Notes: generated by a model not told the origin, from the letters alone. 64,000 nucleotides of DNA from Bacilli bacterium (GCA_017411715.1 JAFQPO010000004.1:47895-111894); one strand, 5' to 3'. Positions 34,573-44,218 are shown, numbered from the stretch's first letter. Numbers and translations: made by a program.

Positions 34573-35801
34573 GATATGGTTTATTAGGAGAACATTTAAA
34601 ATATAGTTTTTCAAAAGAAATTCATGAACAAATTAATGATTATGAATACCAATTGATTGAGGTAGTTAAAAATGATCTTGATGAGTTTATGAATAAACGT
34701 GAATTCAAGGCTATTAATGTTACAATTCCATATAAAGAAATGGTTATACCTTATTTATACTACATTGATGATAACGCCAAAAGAATTGGCGCTGTTAATA
34801 CGATAGTTAATAGAAATAATAAGTTATATGGGTATAATACAGATTATTATGGATTAAGAGACTTAATATTGAAAAATGAGATTAATGTTAAAGATAAGAA
34901 AGTATTGATATTAGGTGATGGTGGAGCTAGTAAATGTGCTCAAATTCTAGTTAAGGATTTATCCGCAAAAGAAGTTTTAGTAGCATCTTTATTCCCAAGT
35001 GATAAAACTATTTCCTATCAAGATGCACTTGATTGTGATCCAAATATCATTATTAATGCAACTCCTTGTGGAATGTTTCCTAATAATGATGATTTAATTA
35101 TTAAAATAGATAGTTTTAAAAACTTAGAAGCTATTGTTGATGTAATTTACAATCCTCTTAAGACTCAACTTTTATTAGAAGGTAAAAAGAAAGGTCTTAA
35201 AGTATGTGGAGGTCTTTATATGTTAGTTTCGCAAGCGGTGTATGCTTGTGGGATTTTTACTGATAAAGAAGTTGACAGTACGCTAATTGATCCAGTATAT
35301 CAAAATATCATCAATGAAAAACAAAATATTGTTTTAATTGGCATGCCTTCATCAGGTAAATCAACCATTGGTAAAATGTTAGCCAGAAGAATAAAAAAAG
35401 ACTTTATTGACACTGACAAATTAATTGAAGCAGAAATCAAGATGCCAATTAGAGATTATATTAAAGAACATGGTGAAGAAAGTTTTAGAAATGTTGAAAC
35501 AATGGTGATTAAAGAAGTTGCTAAACTTAATAATACCGTTATTTCAACAGGTGGCGGAGTTATCTTAAGAGAAATTAATATGGATGCATTAATGAAAAAT
35601 GGCAAAGTAGTATTTTTAAACCGCAAACTTAGTAATTTAAAACCTACAAAGTCAAGACCACTATCTAGTAACCAAAGTGATTTAGAAAAATTATATAATA
35701 AAAGATTACCAATTTATAATAAATACGCAGATGTGATTGTTTGTAATAATAGTTCACTTGAATTTGCGGTAGAAAAGATAATTGAAGAGGTAAATAAATG
35801 A
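34569..35801 (+). CDS. Fused shikimate dehydrogenase-shikimate kinase
   Basis: 410 residues in one uninterrupted frame. The AroE part (about 1-245) has shikimate-binding 'FSKEIHEQ', catalytic Lys in 'NVTIPYKE', Asp in 'YNTDYYGL', and 'LILGDGGASKCA', 'ATPCGMFPN' and 'CGGLYMLVSQA'. The AroK part (about 252-410) has P-loop GMPSSGKST (257-265), 'DTDKLIEAEIKM', 'ESFRNVET' and 'STGGGVILR'. It would carry out two successive steps, dehydroshikimate to shikimate to shikimate-3-phosphate. Separate genes are the norm; the fusion probably channels intermediates. Overlaps aroC and aroQ by 4 bp each. Confidence 0.92.
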   Translation: MRYGLLGEHLKYSFSKEIHEQINDYEYQLIEVVKNDLDEFMNKREFKAINVTIPYKEMVIPYLYYIDDNAKRIGAVNTIVNRNNKLYGYNTDYYGLRDLILKNEINVKDKKVLILGDGGASKCAQILVKDLSAKEVLVASLFPSDKTISYQDALDCDPNIIINATPCGMFPNNDDLIIKIDSFKNLEAIVDVIYNPLKTQLLLEGKKKGLKVCGGLYMLVSQAVYACGIFTDKEVDSTLIDPVYQNIINEKQNIVLIGMPSSGKSTIGKMLARRIKKDFIDTDKLIEAEIKMPIRDYIKEHGEESFRNVETMVIKEVAKLNNTVISTGGGVILREINMDALMKNGKVVFLNRKLSNLKPTKSRPLSSNQSDLEKLYNKRLPIYNKYADVIVCNNSSLEFAVEKIIEEVNK

Positions 35802-36223
35802 AAATTTTAGTTATTAATGGACCTAATTTAAATTTTCTTGGAATCAGGGAAAAAGAAATTTATGGGACACTTACATACGCTAATTTATGCGATTTCATAA
35901 ACGAGTATGCGACTTCAAACAATATTGATGTTGAAATTTTTCAATCAAACCATGAAGGTGATATTATTGATAAAATTCAGCAAGCTTATTATGAAGATGT
36001 AGATGGAATTGTAATTAATCCAGCTGGTTATACGCATACATCAGTTGCGATATTAGACGCTTTAAAAGCTGTTAATATTAAAACAGTAGAAGTACATATT
36101 TCTGATATTGCTACAAGAGAAGAATTTAGAAAACATAGTTATGTTTCACTATATTCTTCAAAAACTATCAAAGGACATGGTTTTGATGGATATCTTGAAG
36201 CTATTGAATATTTAAGTAAATAA
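35798..36223 (+). CDS. aroQ: Type II 3-dehydroquinate dehydratase
   Basis: 141 residues, dodecameric type II family. 'INGPNLNFLGIREKEIYG', 'FQSNHEGDIIDKI', 'INPAGYTHTSVAI' and 'VEVHISD' cover the catalytic Tyr, His and Arg environment. It dehydrates 3-dehydroquinate. Start overlaps the fused aroE-aroK stop (ATGA). Confidence 0.95.
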   Translation: MKILVINGPNLNFLGIREKEIYGTLTYANLCDFINEYATSNNIDVEIFQSNHEGDIIDKIQQAYYEDVDGIVINPAGYTHTSVAILDALKAVNIKTVEVHISDIATREEFRKHSYVSLYSSKTIKGHGFDGYLEAIEYLSK

Positions 36224-36240
36224 TATAAGGAGGGATGATT

Positions 36241-37461
36241 GTGACAGCAAACATTAAAGCATCGGTTGCAAGTGGAAAAATTGAAATTATAACATCAAAA
36301 AGCTATGCTCATCGTTTGTTAATCGCAGCAGCCCTTACAAATGAAGAAAGTGTTATTGAAAAAGTATATTTAAGTAATGATGTTACCGCAACTCTTAATT
36401 GTATTAAAGCATTAGGTAGAGAAGTTATTATTGAAGATATGAATAATGAAAGTAAAAAGATTATTATTAGAAAAAAAGATTGTATAATGCCTAATGAATT
36501 AGTATTTGATTGTTTAGAAAGTGGTAGTACATTAAGATTCTTTATACCTATTGCTTTAACACTTGGTAAAAAAGTGACATTTACAGGAACTAAGAAACTA
36601 TTATCAAGAGGCTTAGAACCGTATTTTAATATATGTTGTAAACAAAATATTAAAGTGATTCAAAAAGATGAAGAAATAACTTTTATTGGTACATTACAAA
36701 GTGGTGATTTTTTTATTCCTGGCAATATTAGTAGTCAATTTATTACCGGATTACTTTTTGCGTGTAGTATGTTAGATGGGGATAGTAGAATTAATTTAAC
36801 TACTCATTTAGAAAGCAAGAATTACGTTGATATTACACTTGATGTATTGAAGAAAGCTAATATTGATATTACATTTGATCAAAATACATATTATATTAAA
36901 GGAGGCCAAAAGTACTCCTTAAAACATAGTGTTGTTGAAGGTGATTATTCAAATGCTGCATTTTTTGATGCTTTAAATTATCTTGGTGGTAATGTAAGGA
37001 TTAATGGTTTAAATGATAGCTCATATCAGGGAGATAGAGTATATCAAAAGCATTTTAAAGATTTATCACAAGGATTTTGTACAATTGATTTAAAAGATTG
37101 TATCGATTTAGGCCCTATTTTATTTTGCTTAGCAGGTGTTAATCATGGTGCCACTTTTATTAATACTGATCGACTAAAGATTAAAGAAAGTAATAGGGTT
37201 AATGACCTTCAAAAAGAATTAATTAAATTAGGAATTGAAGTAGTTGAATTAGATAATAAGGTAACTGTTAAGAAAAGAATTGAAAAAACAATTCATCCGA
37301 TATTAGATGGTTGTAATGACCACAGGATTGTTATGGCACTAAGCGTTTTATTGACAACTTGTGGTGGAAGAATTAGTGGCATTGAAGCAGTTAAGAAAAG
37401 TTATCCTAATTTTTTTGAAGAATTAATCAAACTAGGAATCGGGGTAGAATATGAGTCTTAA
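36241..37461 (+). CDS. aroA: 3-phosphoshikimate 1-carboxyvinyltransferase (EPSP synthase)
   Basis: 406 residues from the GTG at 36241, 6 bp after AAGGAGGG; the in-frame ATG at 36235 touches that site and is less likely. Motifs: 'SKSYAHRLLIAAAL' (S3P and PEP binding), 'ESGSTLRFFIPIAL', 'SSQFITGLLFA' and 'KESNRVNDL'. It adds the enolpyruvyl group of PEP to shikimate-3-phosphate. The usual 'NAGTAMR' glyphosate-contact motif is 'ESGSTLR', the class II type. Overlaps tyrA by 11 bp. Confidence 0.94.
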   Translation: MTANIKASVASGKIEIITSKSYAHRLLIAAALTNEESVIEKVYLSNDVTATLNCIKALGREVIIEDMNNESKKIIIRKKDCIMPNELVFDCLESGSTLRFFIPIALTLGKKVTFTGTKKLLSRGLEPYFNICCKQNIKVIQKDEEITFIGTLQSGDFFIPGNISSQFITGLLFACSMLDGDSRINLTTHLESKNYVDITLDVLKKANIDITFDQNTYYIKGGQKYSLKHSVVEGDYSNAAFFDALNYLGGNVRINGLNDSSYQGDRVYQKHFKDLSQGFCTIDLKDCIDLGPILFCLAGVNHGATFINTDRLKIKESNRVNDLQKELIKLGIEVVELDNKVTVKKRIEKTIHPILDGCNDHRIVMALSVLLTTCGGRISGIEAVKKSYPNFFEELIKLGIGVEYES

Positions 37462-38305
37462 TAAAAATAATAAAATATTAATTGTTGGCCTTGGATTACT
37501 AGGTGGATCATACGCGGAAGCTTTGAGTGATAAAGGATTTGAAGTTGGAGCGCTTGATGTGAAAGAATCTTCAATAGAATATGGTATTAGTCATAAGTTG
37601 ATAAGCCATGGTCAAGTAGAAGTAACAAAAGAATATGTTTCAAAGTTCGATGTTATAATTTTTTGTTTATATCCTAAATTATTTATTGAATGGATTAGAG
37701 AATATCAATCATTTATTAAACCCAATACGATTATAACTGATGTAACTGGGGTTAAAAAATGGGTAATTGAAGAATTAGATGGTATCTTAAGAGAAGATGT
37801 TGAATATATTGGTGCACATCCAATGGCTGGTAAAGAAGTTTATGGGGTGGAAAATAGCTCTAAAGCAATGTTTAAACCAGCTAACTATATTATTACACCT
37901 ACATCTAAATCTTCATCTTCAGCAGTTGAGGTAGCAAGATCAATTGGTGAATTACTAGAATTTAAAACAATTGTTGAGCTTACACCAGAAGTACATGATG
38001 AAATGATTGGTTTTTTATCACAATTAACCCATTGTATTGCGGTTAGTTTAATGACTTGTAAAGAATCTGAACATCTAGTGTCATATACTGGGGATTCATT
38101 TAGAGATTTAACAAGAATTGCGAAAATTAATGAAAATTTATGGAGTGAACTGTTCATCCTTAACAAAGAAGAACTAATTAATCAAATGGATTTATTTTTA
38201 GAACAATTTACTAATCTAAAAGAAGCCATTAATAATAATGATCTTGATAAAATGAAAGAAATTATGAGACTATCTACGAAACGTAGAAGTTATTTTGATA
38301 AGTAG
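37451..38305 (+). CDS. tyrA: Prephenate dehydrogenase
   Basis: 284 residues. Rossmann motif 'VGLGLLGGSYAEAL' with Asp at the end of strand 2 (ALDVK) indicates NAD. 'DVTGVKKWV', 'GAHPMAGKEVYG' and 'LTHCIAVSLM' are conserved in the family. It gives 4-hydroxyphenylpyruvate for tyrosine. There is no C-terminal ACT domain, so tyrosine feedback, if any, must act elsewhere. Confidence 0.92.
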   Translation: MSLNKNNKILIVGLGLLGGSYAEALSDKGFEVGALDVKESSIEYGISHKLISHGQVEVTKEYVSKFDVIIFCLYPKLFIEWIREYQSFIKPNTIITDVTGVKKWVIEELDGILREDVEYIGAHPMAGKEVYGVENSSKAMFKPANYIITPTSKSSSSAVEVARSIGELLEFKTIVELTPEVHDEMIGFLSQLTHCIAVSLMTCKESEHLVSYTGDSFRDLTRIAKINENLWSELFILNKEELINQMDLFLEQFTNLKEAINNNDLDKMKEIMRLSTKRRSYFDK

Positions 38306-38313
38306 GTGATATT

Positions 38314-39351
38314 ATGAATATGGAATTTTTAAGAAAATTACCAACCCCTCAAGAAATTAAAACACTATATCCTTTAAATAGTGAACTTGCAAAAGTAAAA
38401 GAAAAGAATGATGAAGAAATTAGAAAAGTCTTTACTGGTGAATCAGATAAATTTATTTTAGTAATTGGTCCTTGTTCAGCTGATAGAGAAGACGCAGTAA
38501 TTGATTATATAAAAAGACTAAGAATCGTTCAAGATCAAGTAGCTGATCAAATTATCATTATTCCTCGTATTTATACTAATAAACCAAGAACAACAGGGGC
38601 TGGATATAAAGGAATGTTACATCAACCAAATCCATTATCTGACCCGGATATGTTAAAAGGATTAGTTGCGATTAGAAAACTTCATATGCGTGCCTTAGAA
38701 GAAGCAGGATTTTCATGTGCCGATGAAATGTTGTATCCTGAAAATCATCGATATTTATCAGATTTACTATCATATGTTGCGGTAGGAGCAAGATCTGTTG
38801 AAGATCAGCAACATCGCTTAACCGCAAGTGGTTTAGATATCCCTGTTGGTATGAAAAATCCAACTAGTGGTGATTTATCAGTAATGATGAATTCTATTAA
38901 TGCAGCCCAACATTCTCATACATTTATCTATCGTGGTTGGGAAGTAGTCAGCAAAGGAAATGACACTGCTCATGCTATTTTAAGAGGCTATGTTGATAAA
39001 AGAGGACAATCACATCCAAATTATCATTATGAAGACTTGATTCAAGTGCATGAATTATATGAAAAATCTGGCCTTTTAAATCCAGCTGTTATTGTAGATA
39101 CAAATCATTCTAACTCAAACAAAAAATGGTTGGAACAAATTAGAATTGCGAAAGAAGTTCTACATAGTATTAAAAGTAGTGAAAAAGTATATAAAATGGT
39201 TAAAGGCTTAATGATTGAATCATATATTGAAGATGGTAGTCAAAAAGCAGATGAATGTGTCTATGGTAAATCTATTACTGACCCTTGCCTAGGTTGGGAA
39301 AAGACTGAACAATTAATTTTTGATATTGCTGAAATTAGAAGAAATAAGTAA
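38314..39351 (+). CDS. aroF: DAHP synthase, type I-alpha (AroF/G/H-like)
   Basis: 345 residues. 'VIGPCSADREDAV', 'RIYTNKPRTTGAGYKGM', 'GARSVEDQQHR', 'MKNPTSGD' and 'VDTNHSNSNKK' are metal-, PEP- and E4P-binding motifs of the AroF/AroG/AroH family. First step of the shikimate pathway (PEP plus erythrose-4-phosphate), here placed last in the operon. Bacilli often have the type I-beta enzyme instead, so this is somewhat unusual. TAGGTGAT precedes the ATG. Confidence 0.92.
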   Translation: MNMEFLRKLPTPQEIKTLYPLNSELAKVKEKNDEEIRKVFTGESDKFILVIGPCSADREDAVIDYIKRLRIVQDQVADQIIIIPRIYTNKPRTTGAGYKGMLHQPNPLSDPDMLKGLVAIRKLHMRALEEAGFSCADEMLYPENHRYLSDLLSYVAVGARSVEDQQHRLTASGLDIPVGMKNPTSGDLSVMMNSINAAQHSHTFIYRGWEVVSKGNDTAHAILRGYVDKRGQSHPNYHYEDLIQVHELYEKSGLLNPAVIVDTNHSNSNKKWLEQIRIAKEVLHSIKSSEKVYKMVKGLMIESYIEDGSQKADECVYGKSITDPCLGWEKTEQLIFDIAEIRRNK

Positions 39352-39359
39352 AATGAATG

Positions 39360-39385
39360 ACAACGCTTTAAAAAGCGTTGTTTTT
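39360..39385 (+). terminator. Terminator of the aromatic amino-acid operon
   Basis: ACAACGCTTT / AAAGCGTTGT stem (39360-39369 with 39372-39381) followed by TTTTT. Confidence 0.8.
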
Positions 39386-39387
39386 GT

Positions 39388-39416
39388 TTGCATAAAATGG
39401 AAAAAGGTGGTATAAT
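39388..39416 (+). promoter_or_regulatory. Promoter TTGCAT-17-TATAAT
   Basis: TTGCAT at 39388-39393, 17 bp, TATAAT at 39411-39416, 40 bp before the dehydrogenase. It directly follows the aromatic operon terminator. Confidence 0.75.
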
Positions 39417-39455
39417 AAGAGTATCAAAAATTAAAAAAGTGAAAGGTGTTTAATT

Positions 39456-40577
39456 ATGGCTTATATTAATTTTCCTCGTGAATTATTAGACAAATTTTGT
39501 ATGGAAGCTTTCCAAAAATTTGGCTTTACAGAAAAAGAAAGTAGAATTATTGCTGACGTATTATTAATGTCAGATGACTTTGGAATTGAATCACATGGTA
39601 TGCAACGTTTAGTTCGTTATCATAAAGGTATTGAAAGTGGTTTAATTAAAGTTGATGCTAAACCAGAAGTTGTATTTGAAACTCCAATTAGTGCTGTTAT
39701 TGATGCACATTCTGCAATGGGACAACTTGTTGGTCATCAAGCTATGCAAATGGCAATTGAAAAAGCAAAAACTAGTGGTGTTGGTATCGTATCTGTTAAA
39801 AATTCTAATCACTATGGTATTGCTGGTTATTATGCAAGACTTGCTATGGAACAAGGTTTAATTGGTTTCTCATCTACTAATAGTGAAGCTATTATGGTTC
39901 CTACATTTGGTAAAAAAGCAATGTTAGGTTCTAACCCAATCGCAGTTAGTGCTCCAGCTGATCCATATCCATTCTTCTTTGATGCCTCTACTACAGTTGT
40001 TACTCGTGGTAAATTAGAAATGTATAACAAAATGGATAAACCAATCCCAACAGGTTGGGCAGTTAATAAAGCTGGTGAATCTTCAAATAGCGCAAATGAA
40101 GTTTTAGGGAATATTAAAGCTCATGAAGGTGGAGGAATTGTTCCACTTGGTGGTGATACTGAATTATTAGGAAGCCACAAAGGTTATGGTTATGGTATGC
40201 TTTGTGAATTATTCTCATCAATTCTATCACAAGGTATGACATCAGCTCATACAATGCAAAATGGTTTCTCAGGTATTTGTCATGGATTTATGGCTATTAA
40301 TCCTGCATATTTTGGCGATCCTGAACAAATTAAAGCTCATTTTAGTACATATTTAAATGAATTACGTCAAAGCCCTAAAGCTGATGGTGCTGAACGTATT
40401 TATACTCATGGTGAAAAAGAAATGGAAGCTATCAAGAAAGTTCAAAAAGAAGGCGTTCCAGTAAATGAAAATACTGTTAAAGAAATGGTTGATATGGCTG
40501 AATACTTAGGTATGGATGTAAAAGCATACTTTGGTGATTTTAAAGCTTCAAATTCAAATTTCAAGAGCAGTTACTAA
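39456..40577 (+). CDS. Ldh2/type-2 malate/L-lactate dehydrogenase
   Basis: 373 residues. The Ldh2 family pattern (unrelated to Rossmann LDH/MDH) is seen in 'FGIESHGMQRL', 'VKNSNHYGIAGYYARLA', 'GSNPIAVSAP' and 'GSHKGYGYGMLCELFSSIL'. It oxidises malate, lactate or a similar 2-hydroxyacid with NAD(P). Paired with malic enzyme 16 bp downstream, malate is the likeliest substrate. Many optimal codons suggest high expression. GGTG-type ribosome-binding site. Confidence 0.88.
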   Translation: MAYINFPRELLDKFCMEAFQKFGFTEKESRIIADVLLMSDDFGIESHGMQRLVRYHKGIESGLIKVDAKPEVVFETPISAVIDAHSAMGQLVGHQAMQMAIEKAKTSGVGIVSVKNSNHYGIAGYYARLAMEQGLIGFSSTNSEAIMVPTFGKKAMLGSNPIAVSAPADPYPFFFDASTTVVTRGKLEMYNKMDKPIPTGWAVNKAGESSNSANEVLGNIKAHEGGGIVPLGGDTELLGSHKGYGYGMLCELFSSILSQGMTSAHTMQNGFSGICHGFMAINPAYFGDPEQIKAHFSTYLNELRQSPKADGAERIYTHGEKEMEAIKKVQKEGVPVNENTVKEMVDMAEYLGMDVKAYFGDFKASNSNFKSSY

Positions 40578-40593
40578 AATTAAGGAGAATATT

Positions 40594-41772
40594 ATGGCAC
40601 AAAATGTTTATGAAAAAAGTTTAGTTTTACATGAAGAACATAAAGGTAAAATTGAAGTAATTTCAAAGGTTGAAGTAACAAATCGTGAACAACTATCTCA
40701 AGCATATAGTCCTGGTGTTGCGGAACCTTGTCGTAAAATTCACGCAAATCAAGAAGATGTTTATAAATATACTTCAAAAGGTAATTTAGTAGCAGTTGTA
40801 TCTGATGGTACTGCAGTATTAGGATTAGGTGATATCGGACCTCACGCTGCTATGCCTGTTATGGAAGGAAAAGCAATTTTATTTAAACAATTTGCTAATG
40901 TTGATGCATTCCCAATTTGCTTAGATACTAAAGATGTTGATGAAATTGTTGAAACTGTTAAACGTTTAGCTCCAACTTTTGGTGGAATCAATCTTGAAGA
41001 TATTTCTGCTCCAAGATGCTTTGAAATTGAAGCACGTTTAAAGAAAGAATTAGATATTCCAGTATTCCATGATGACCAACATGGTACTGCAATCGTTGTA
41101 TGTGCAGGTTTACTAAATGCTTTAAAAGTTGTTGGTAAAAAAATGGAAGATTTAAAAGTTGTTATTAACGGTGCAGGTAGTGCAGGTATTTCAATTTGTA
41201 AATTAATTTTACAATTTGGTGTTGGTGATGTTGTTTTAGTTGATAGACAAGGTGCTTTATGTCCAGGTGAAGAATGGATGAACCCTGCTCAAAAAGATAT
41301 GGCTGAAATTACTAATAAAAATAAACAACGTGGGCCTTTAACAGAAATCATTAAAGATAAAGATTTATTTATCGGTGTTTCTGCTCCTAACTTAGTTACA
41401 GCTGAAATGGTTAAAACTATGGCTAAAGATCCAATCGTGTTTGCGATGGCTAATCCAACTCCAGAAATTATGCCAGATGTGGCTAAAGAAGGTGGAGCTA
41501 AAGTTGTTGCGACTGGTAGATCTGATTTCCCTAACCAAATTAATAACGTATTAGTATTCCCAGGAATTTTCAGAGGTGCTTTAGATGTTAGAGCTACTGA
41601 AATCACTGAAGAAATGAAAATGGCAGCAGCACGTGCAATTGCATCTTTAATTACTGAAGAAGAATTAAATGAAGAATATATTATTCCATCTCCATTTGAT
41701 CCACGTGTTGGCGAAGCAGTTGCAAAAGAAGTTGGGCGTGTAGCTCGCGAACAAGGAATCGCAAGAATCTAA
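40594..41772 (+). CDS. NAD(P)-dependent malic enzyme (short bacterial form)
   Basis: 392 residues from the ATG at 40594 (AAGGAG 8 bp upstream). 'SQAYSPGVAEPC' carries the catalytic Tyr, 'DGTAVLGLGDIG', 'NLEDISAPRCFEIE' (metal ligands), 'FHDDQHGTAIV' and Rossmann 'INGAGSAGIS' follow in order. It decarboxylates malate to pyruvate. There is no phosphotransacetylase tail. Second gene of the malate/lactate operon. A partial terminator-like stem follows. Confidence 0.92.
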   Translation: MAQNVYEKSLVLHEEHKGKIEVISKVEVTNREQLSQAYSPGVAEPCRKIHANQEDVYKYTSKGNLVAVVSDGTAVLGLGDIGPHAAMPVMEGKAILFKQFANVDAFPICLDTKDVDEIVETVKRLAPTFGGINLEDISAPRCFEIEARLKKELDIPVFHDDQHGTAIVVCAGLLNALKVVGKKMEDLKVVINGAGSAGISICKLILQFGVGDVVLVDRQGALCPGEEWMNPAQKDMAEITNKNKQRGPLTEIIKDKDLFIGVSAPNLVTAEMVKTMAKDPIVFAMANPTPEIMPDVAKEGGAKVVATGRSDFPNQINNVLVFPGIFRGALDVRATEITEEMKMAAARAIASLITEEELNEEYIIPSPFDPRVGEAVAKEVGRVAREQGIARI

Positions 41773-41780
41773 TGAAATAT

Positions 41781-41808
41781 AATGTGCAATTTTATTGCAC
41801 ATTTGTTT
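41781..41808 (+). terminator. Stem-loop, partial or attenuating terminator
   Basis: AATGTGCAA / TTGCACATT (41781-41789 with 41795-41803) followed by TGTTTT, within the 60 bp between malic enzyme and larA. The weak T-run suggests partial termination. Confidence 0.5.
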
Positions 41809-41832
41809 TAATCAAAGAAAAGAGGATACAAA

Positions 41833-43107
41833 ATGGCAAAATTTAAATTTCCTTATTATAAAAGTCATATTGAATATGAAATTGCAGATGAATTAGTGGC
41901 TGGTGTTTTAGTGTCTAAAACAGAAGAATATGTCGCAACTTTATCTGAAGTAGAACTAGTAAAAGAAGCCCTTACTAATCCAATAGGTCATATGCCGCTT
42001 TGTGAACTTGCAAAGGGGAAAAAGCATATTGTAGTTATTTCTAGTGACCATACAAGACCTGTTCCTAGTCATATCACAATGCCAATTATTTTAGAAGAAT
42101 TAAGAAAGTATAATCCTGAAGTAAAAGTATCAATTTTGGTAGCTACAGGTATGCATAGACCATCAACTCATGAAGAATTGGTTAACAAATATGGAGAAAA
42201 AATTGTTGCTGAAGAAACAATTGTTATGCATAACGCCTATGTTGATAGTGATATGACTTTCAAAGGTATTTTACCTTCTGGTGGTGAACTTTGGGTTAAT
42301 AAACTTGTTGATGAAGCTGATTTATTAATTAGTGAAGGTTTCATTGAACCACATTTCTTTGCTGGTTTCTCAGGTGGAAGAAAATCAGTTTTACCTGGTA
42401 TTGCTTCTAAAAAGACTGTTCTTTGGAACCATAATGCTAAATTCATTGCAAATAAAAATGCAAGAGCAGGAAGCCTTGCAGAAAATCCAATTCATAAAGA
42501 CATGTTATTTGCAGCAAAACAAGCAAAACTATCATTTATTTTAAACGTTGTTTTAAATGGTGAAAAGAAGATTATTAAAGCTTTTGCTGGTGATTTAGAA
42601 GAAGCTCATGCTTATGGATGTAATTTAGTTAAAGAAATTGCTCAAGTTGAACCTATTCATTCTGATATTGTTATTACTACAAATGGTGGTTATCCACTTG
42701 ATCAAAATATTTATCAAACTGTTAAAGGGATGACTGCAGGGGAAGCATGTGTTAATGAAGGTGGTGTTATCATCATTTGTTCATCATGTGCTGATGGTAC
42801 TGGCGGAGAATTCTTCTATAAGTTATTAGCTGATTGTAAAAATGCAGAAGAAGCTTATCAAAAATTAAATGATGTTGAGCCTAAAGATACTGAGTTTGAC
42901 CAATGGGAAGCACAAATTTTAGCAAGAATTTTGACTAAAGCTCATGTTATTATTGTTAGCGATAAATGTGATCCATCAATTATCACTGCGATGCATATTA
43001 AACATGCTTATACTCTTGATGAAGCACTTGCTAAGGCTTCTGAATTAGTAGGAACAAATAAAAAAATTACAATCATTCCTGATGGAATTAGTGTAATAGT
43101 TAAATAA
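41833..43107 (+). CDS. larA: LarA-type nickel-pincer lactate racemase
   Basis: 424 residues. The residues known to matter in Lactiplantibacillus LarA occur at identical numbers: Lys184 (in GGRKSVLPG), which carries the pincer cofactor covalently, His108, His174 (IEPHFF) and His200. 'SSDHTRPVP' (71-78) is also conserved. The enzyme interconverts D- and L-lactate or a related 2-hydroxyacid. The cofactor genes larB, larC and larE are not in this window and must be elsewhere. Ordered with malate/lactate genes and an AEC permease, it should feed one enantiomer into the dehydrogenase. Confidence 0.85.
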   Translation: MAKFKFPYYKSHIEYEIADELVAGVLVSKTEEYVATLSEVELVKEALTNPIGHMPLCELAKGKKHIVVISSDHTRPVPSHITMPIILEELRKYNPEVKVSILVATGMHRPSTHEELVNKYGEKIVAEETIVMHNAYVDSDMTFKGILPSGGELWVNKLVDEADLLISEGFIEPHFFAGFSGGRKSVLPGIASKKTVLWNHNAKFIANKNARAGSLAENPIHKDMLFAAKQAKLSFILNVVLNGEKKIIKAFAGDLEEAHAYGCNLVKEIAQVEPIHSDIVITTNGGYPLDQNIYQTVKGMTAGEACVNEGGVIIICSSCADGTGGEFFYKLLADCKNAEEAYQKLNDVEPKDTEFDQWEAQILARILTKAHVIIVSDKCDPSIITAMHIKHAYTLDEALAKASELVGTNKKITIIPDGISVIVK

Positions 43108-43127
43108 AATGAAAGGAATCAAGCGAA

Positions 43128-44183
43128 GTGTGGGATATAATTAAAGCCGTAATCACAGATGCTAATTTTATAGGAGCAATCATATCTTCGCTTGCTTTTA
43201 TATTTTTAGGATACTTATTAAGATCAAAAAACATTATTTCTGCTGATGGTAAAAAGGCTATTAGCGCAATCGTATTAAAAATAGCTTTACCTGCTATGGC
43301 AATATCATGTTTTATGGTCGATTTAGATTATGAAGTTTTAAAAGAGAATATTATTGTCTTTATAATATCATTATTATTGTATATTTTGTTGATTTCTTTA
43401 GGGAATGCAATCTTTAGAAACTATGATAAACAAAAAAGAACTGTTCTTGGAATTTTAATTACCGTAGGCCAACTTACATTTTTTACAATTCCAATGTTAA
43501 AAGCTATCTATGCGGATAATGTTAGTAGTGTATTACTACCTGCTAATATGATGACTCTTGCTTTTAGATTAGTACTTTATATTTATTGTTATTTATCAAT
43601 TGCTAATTTATCATTTAATAAAGAAAACTTAGTATCTTCAGTAAAAAAAGTTGTATTAAATCCTATTATGATTGCGATGTTTGTAGGAATTATTATTTGG
43701 CTTACACAAGACATTATGCCACAAGTAGAAATTAATGAAATAGAATATTCAATTTTTAGAATTGATAAAACATTACCTAGCTTATTTATGTTTATTAGTG
43801 CAGCTGACAAATTAACTACACCTTTAGCGATGGTTATAATAGGTTGTATTTTAGGTGAATCTAATATTAAAGAAGCCATGACTGATAAACTAGCTTGGAT
43901 TGCTTCAATTTTAAGAACAATTATTGTACCATTAATTGTTTTAGCTATTTTATTAATTTTACAGTGGTCTAATTTAATTAATTTCAATGAATATAGTTTA
44001 GTCGTATTGGTATTAGGATTTGCTGCACCACTTTCTGCTGTGGTTAGTACTTATACATCAACTTATAATAATAATGAAGCTCTTGCTAGTAAAACATGCT
44101 TAATTTCAACATTGCTTTGTATTATTACATATCCTATTTTATATGTACTAATTAAACTAGTTTTGGAATTACCTATCTTTTAA
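43128..44183 (+). CDS. AEC-family (auxin efflux carrier) transporter, probable malate/lactate permease
   Basis: 351 residues, about ten hydrophobic helices in two bundles separated by a hydrophilic stretch around residues 200-215. 'AFIFLGYLLRSKNIIS', 'KIALPAMAISCF' and 'GFAAPLSAVVSTYTS' are typical of the AEC family, which includes bacterial malate permease MleP. GTG start at 43128 with AAAGGA about 10 bp upstream. Last gene of the malate/lactate operon, closed by a terminator; 2-hydroxyacid transport is inferred from context. Confidence 0.8.
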   Translation: MWDIIKAVITDANFIGAIISSLAFIFLGYLLRSKNIISADGKKAISAIVLKIALPAMAISCFMVDLDYEVLKENIIVFIISLLLYILLISLGNAIFRNYDKQKRTVLGILITVGQLTFFTIPMLKAIYADNVSSVLLPANMMTLAFRLVLYIYCYLSIANLSFNKENLVSSVKKVVLNPIMIAMFVGIIIWLTQDIMPQVEINEIEYSIFRIDKTLPSLFMFISAADKLTTPLAMVIIGCILGESNIKEAMTDKLAWIASILRTIIVPLIVLAILLILQWSNLINFNEYSLVVLVLGFAAPLSAVVSTYTSTYNNNEALASKTCLISTLLCIITYPILYVLIKLVLELPIF

Positions 44184-44195
44184 TCATTAATTATT

Positions 44196-44218
44196 AACGG
44201 CAGTTTACTGCCGTTTTT
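44196..44218 (+). terminator. Terminator of the malate/lactate operon
   Basis: AACGGCAG-TTTA-CTGCCGTT hairpin (44196-44215) with a T-run. Confidence 0.85.
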
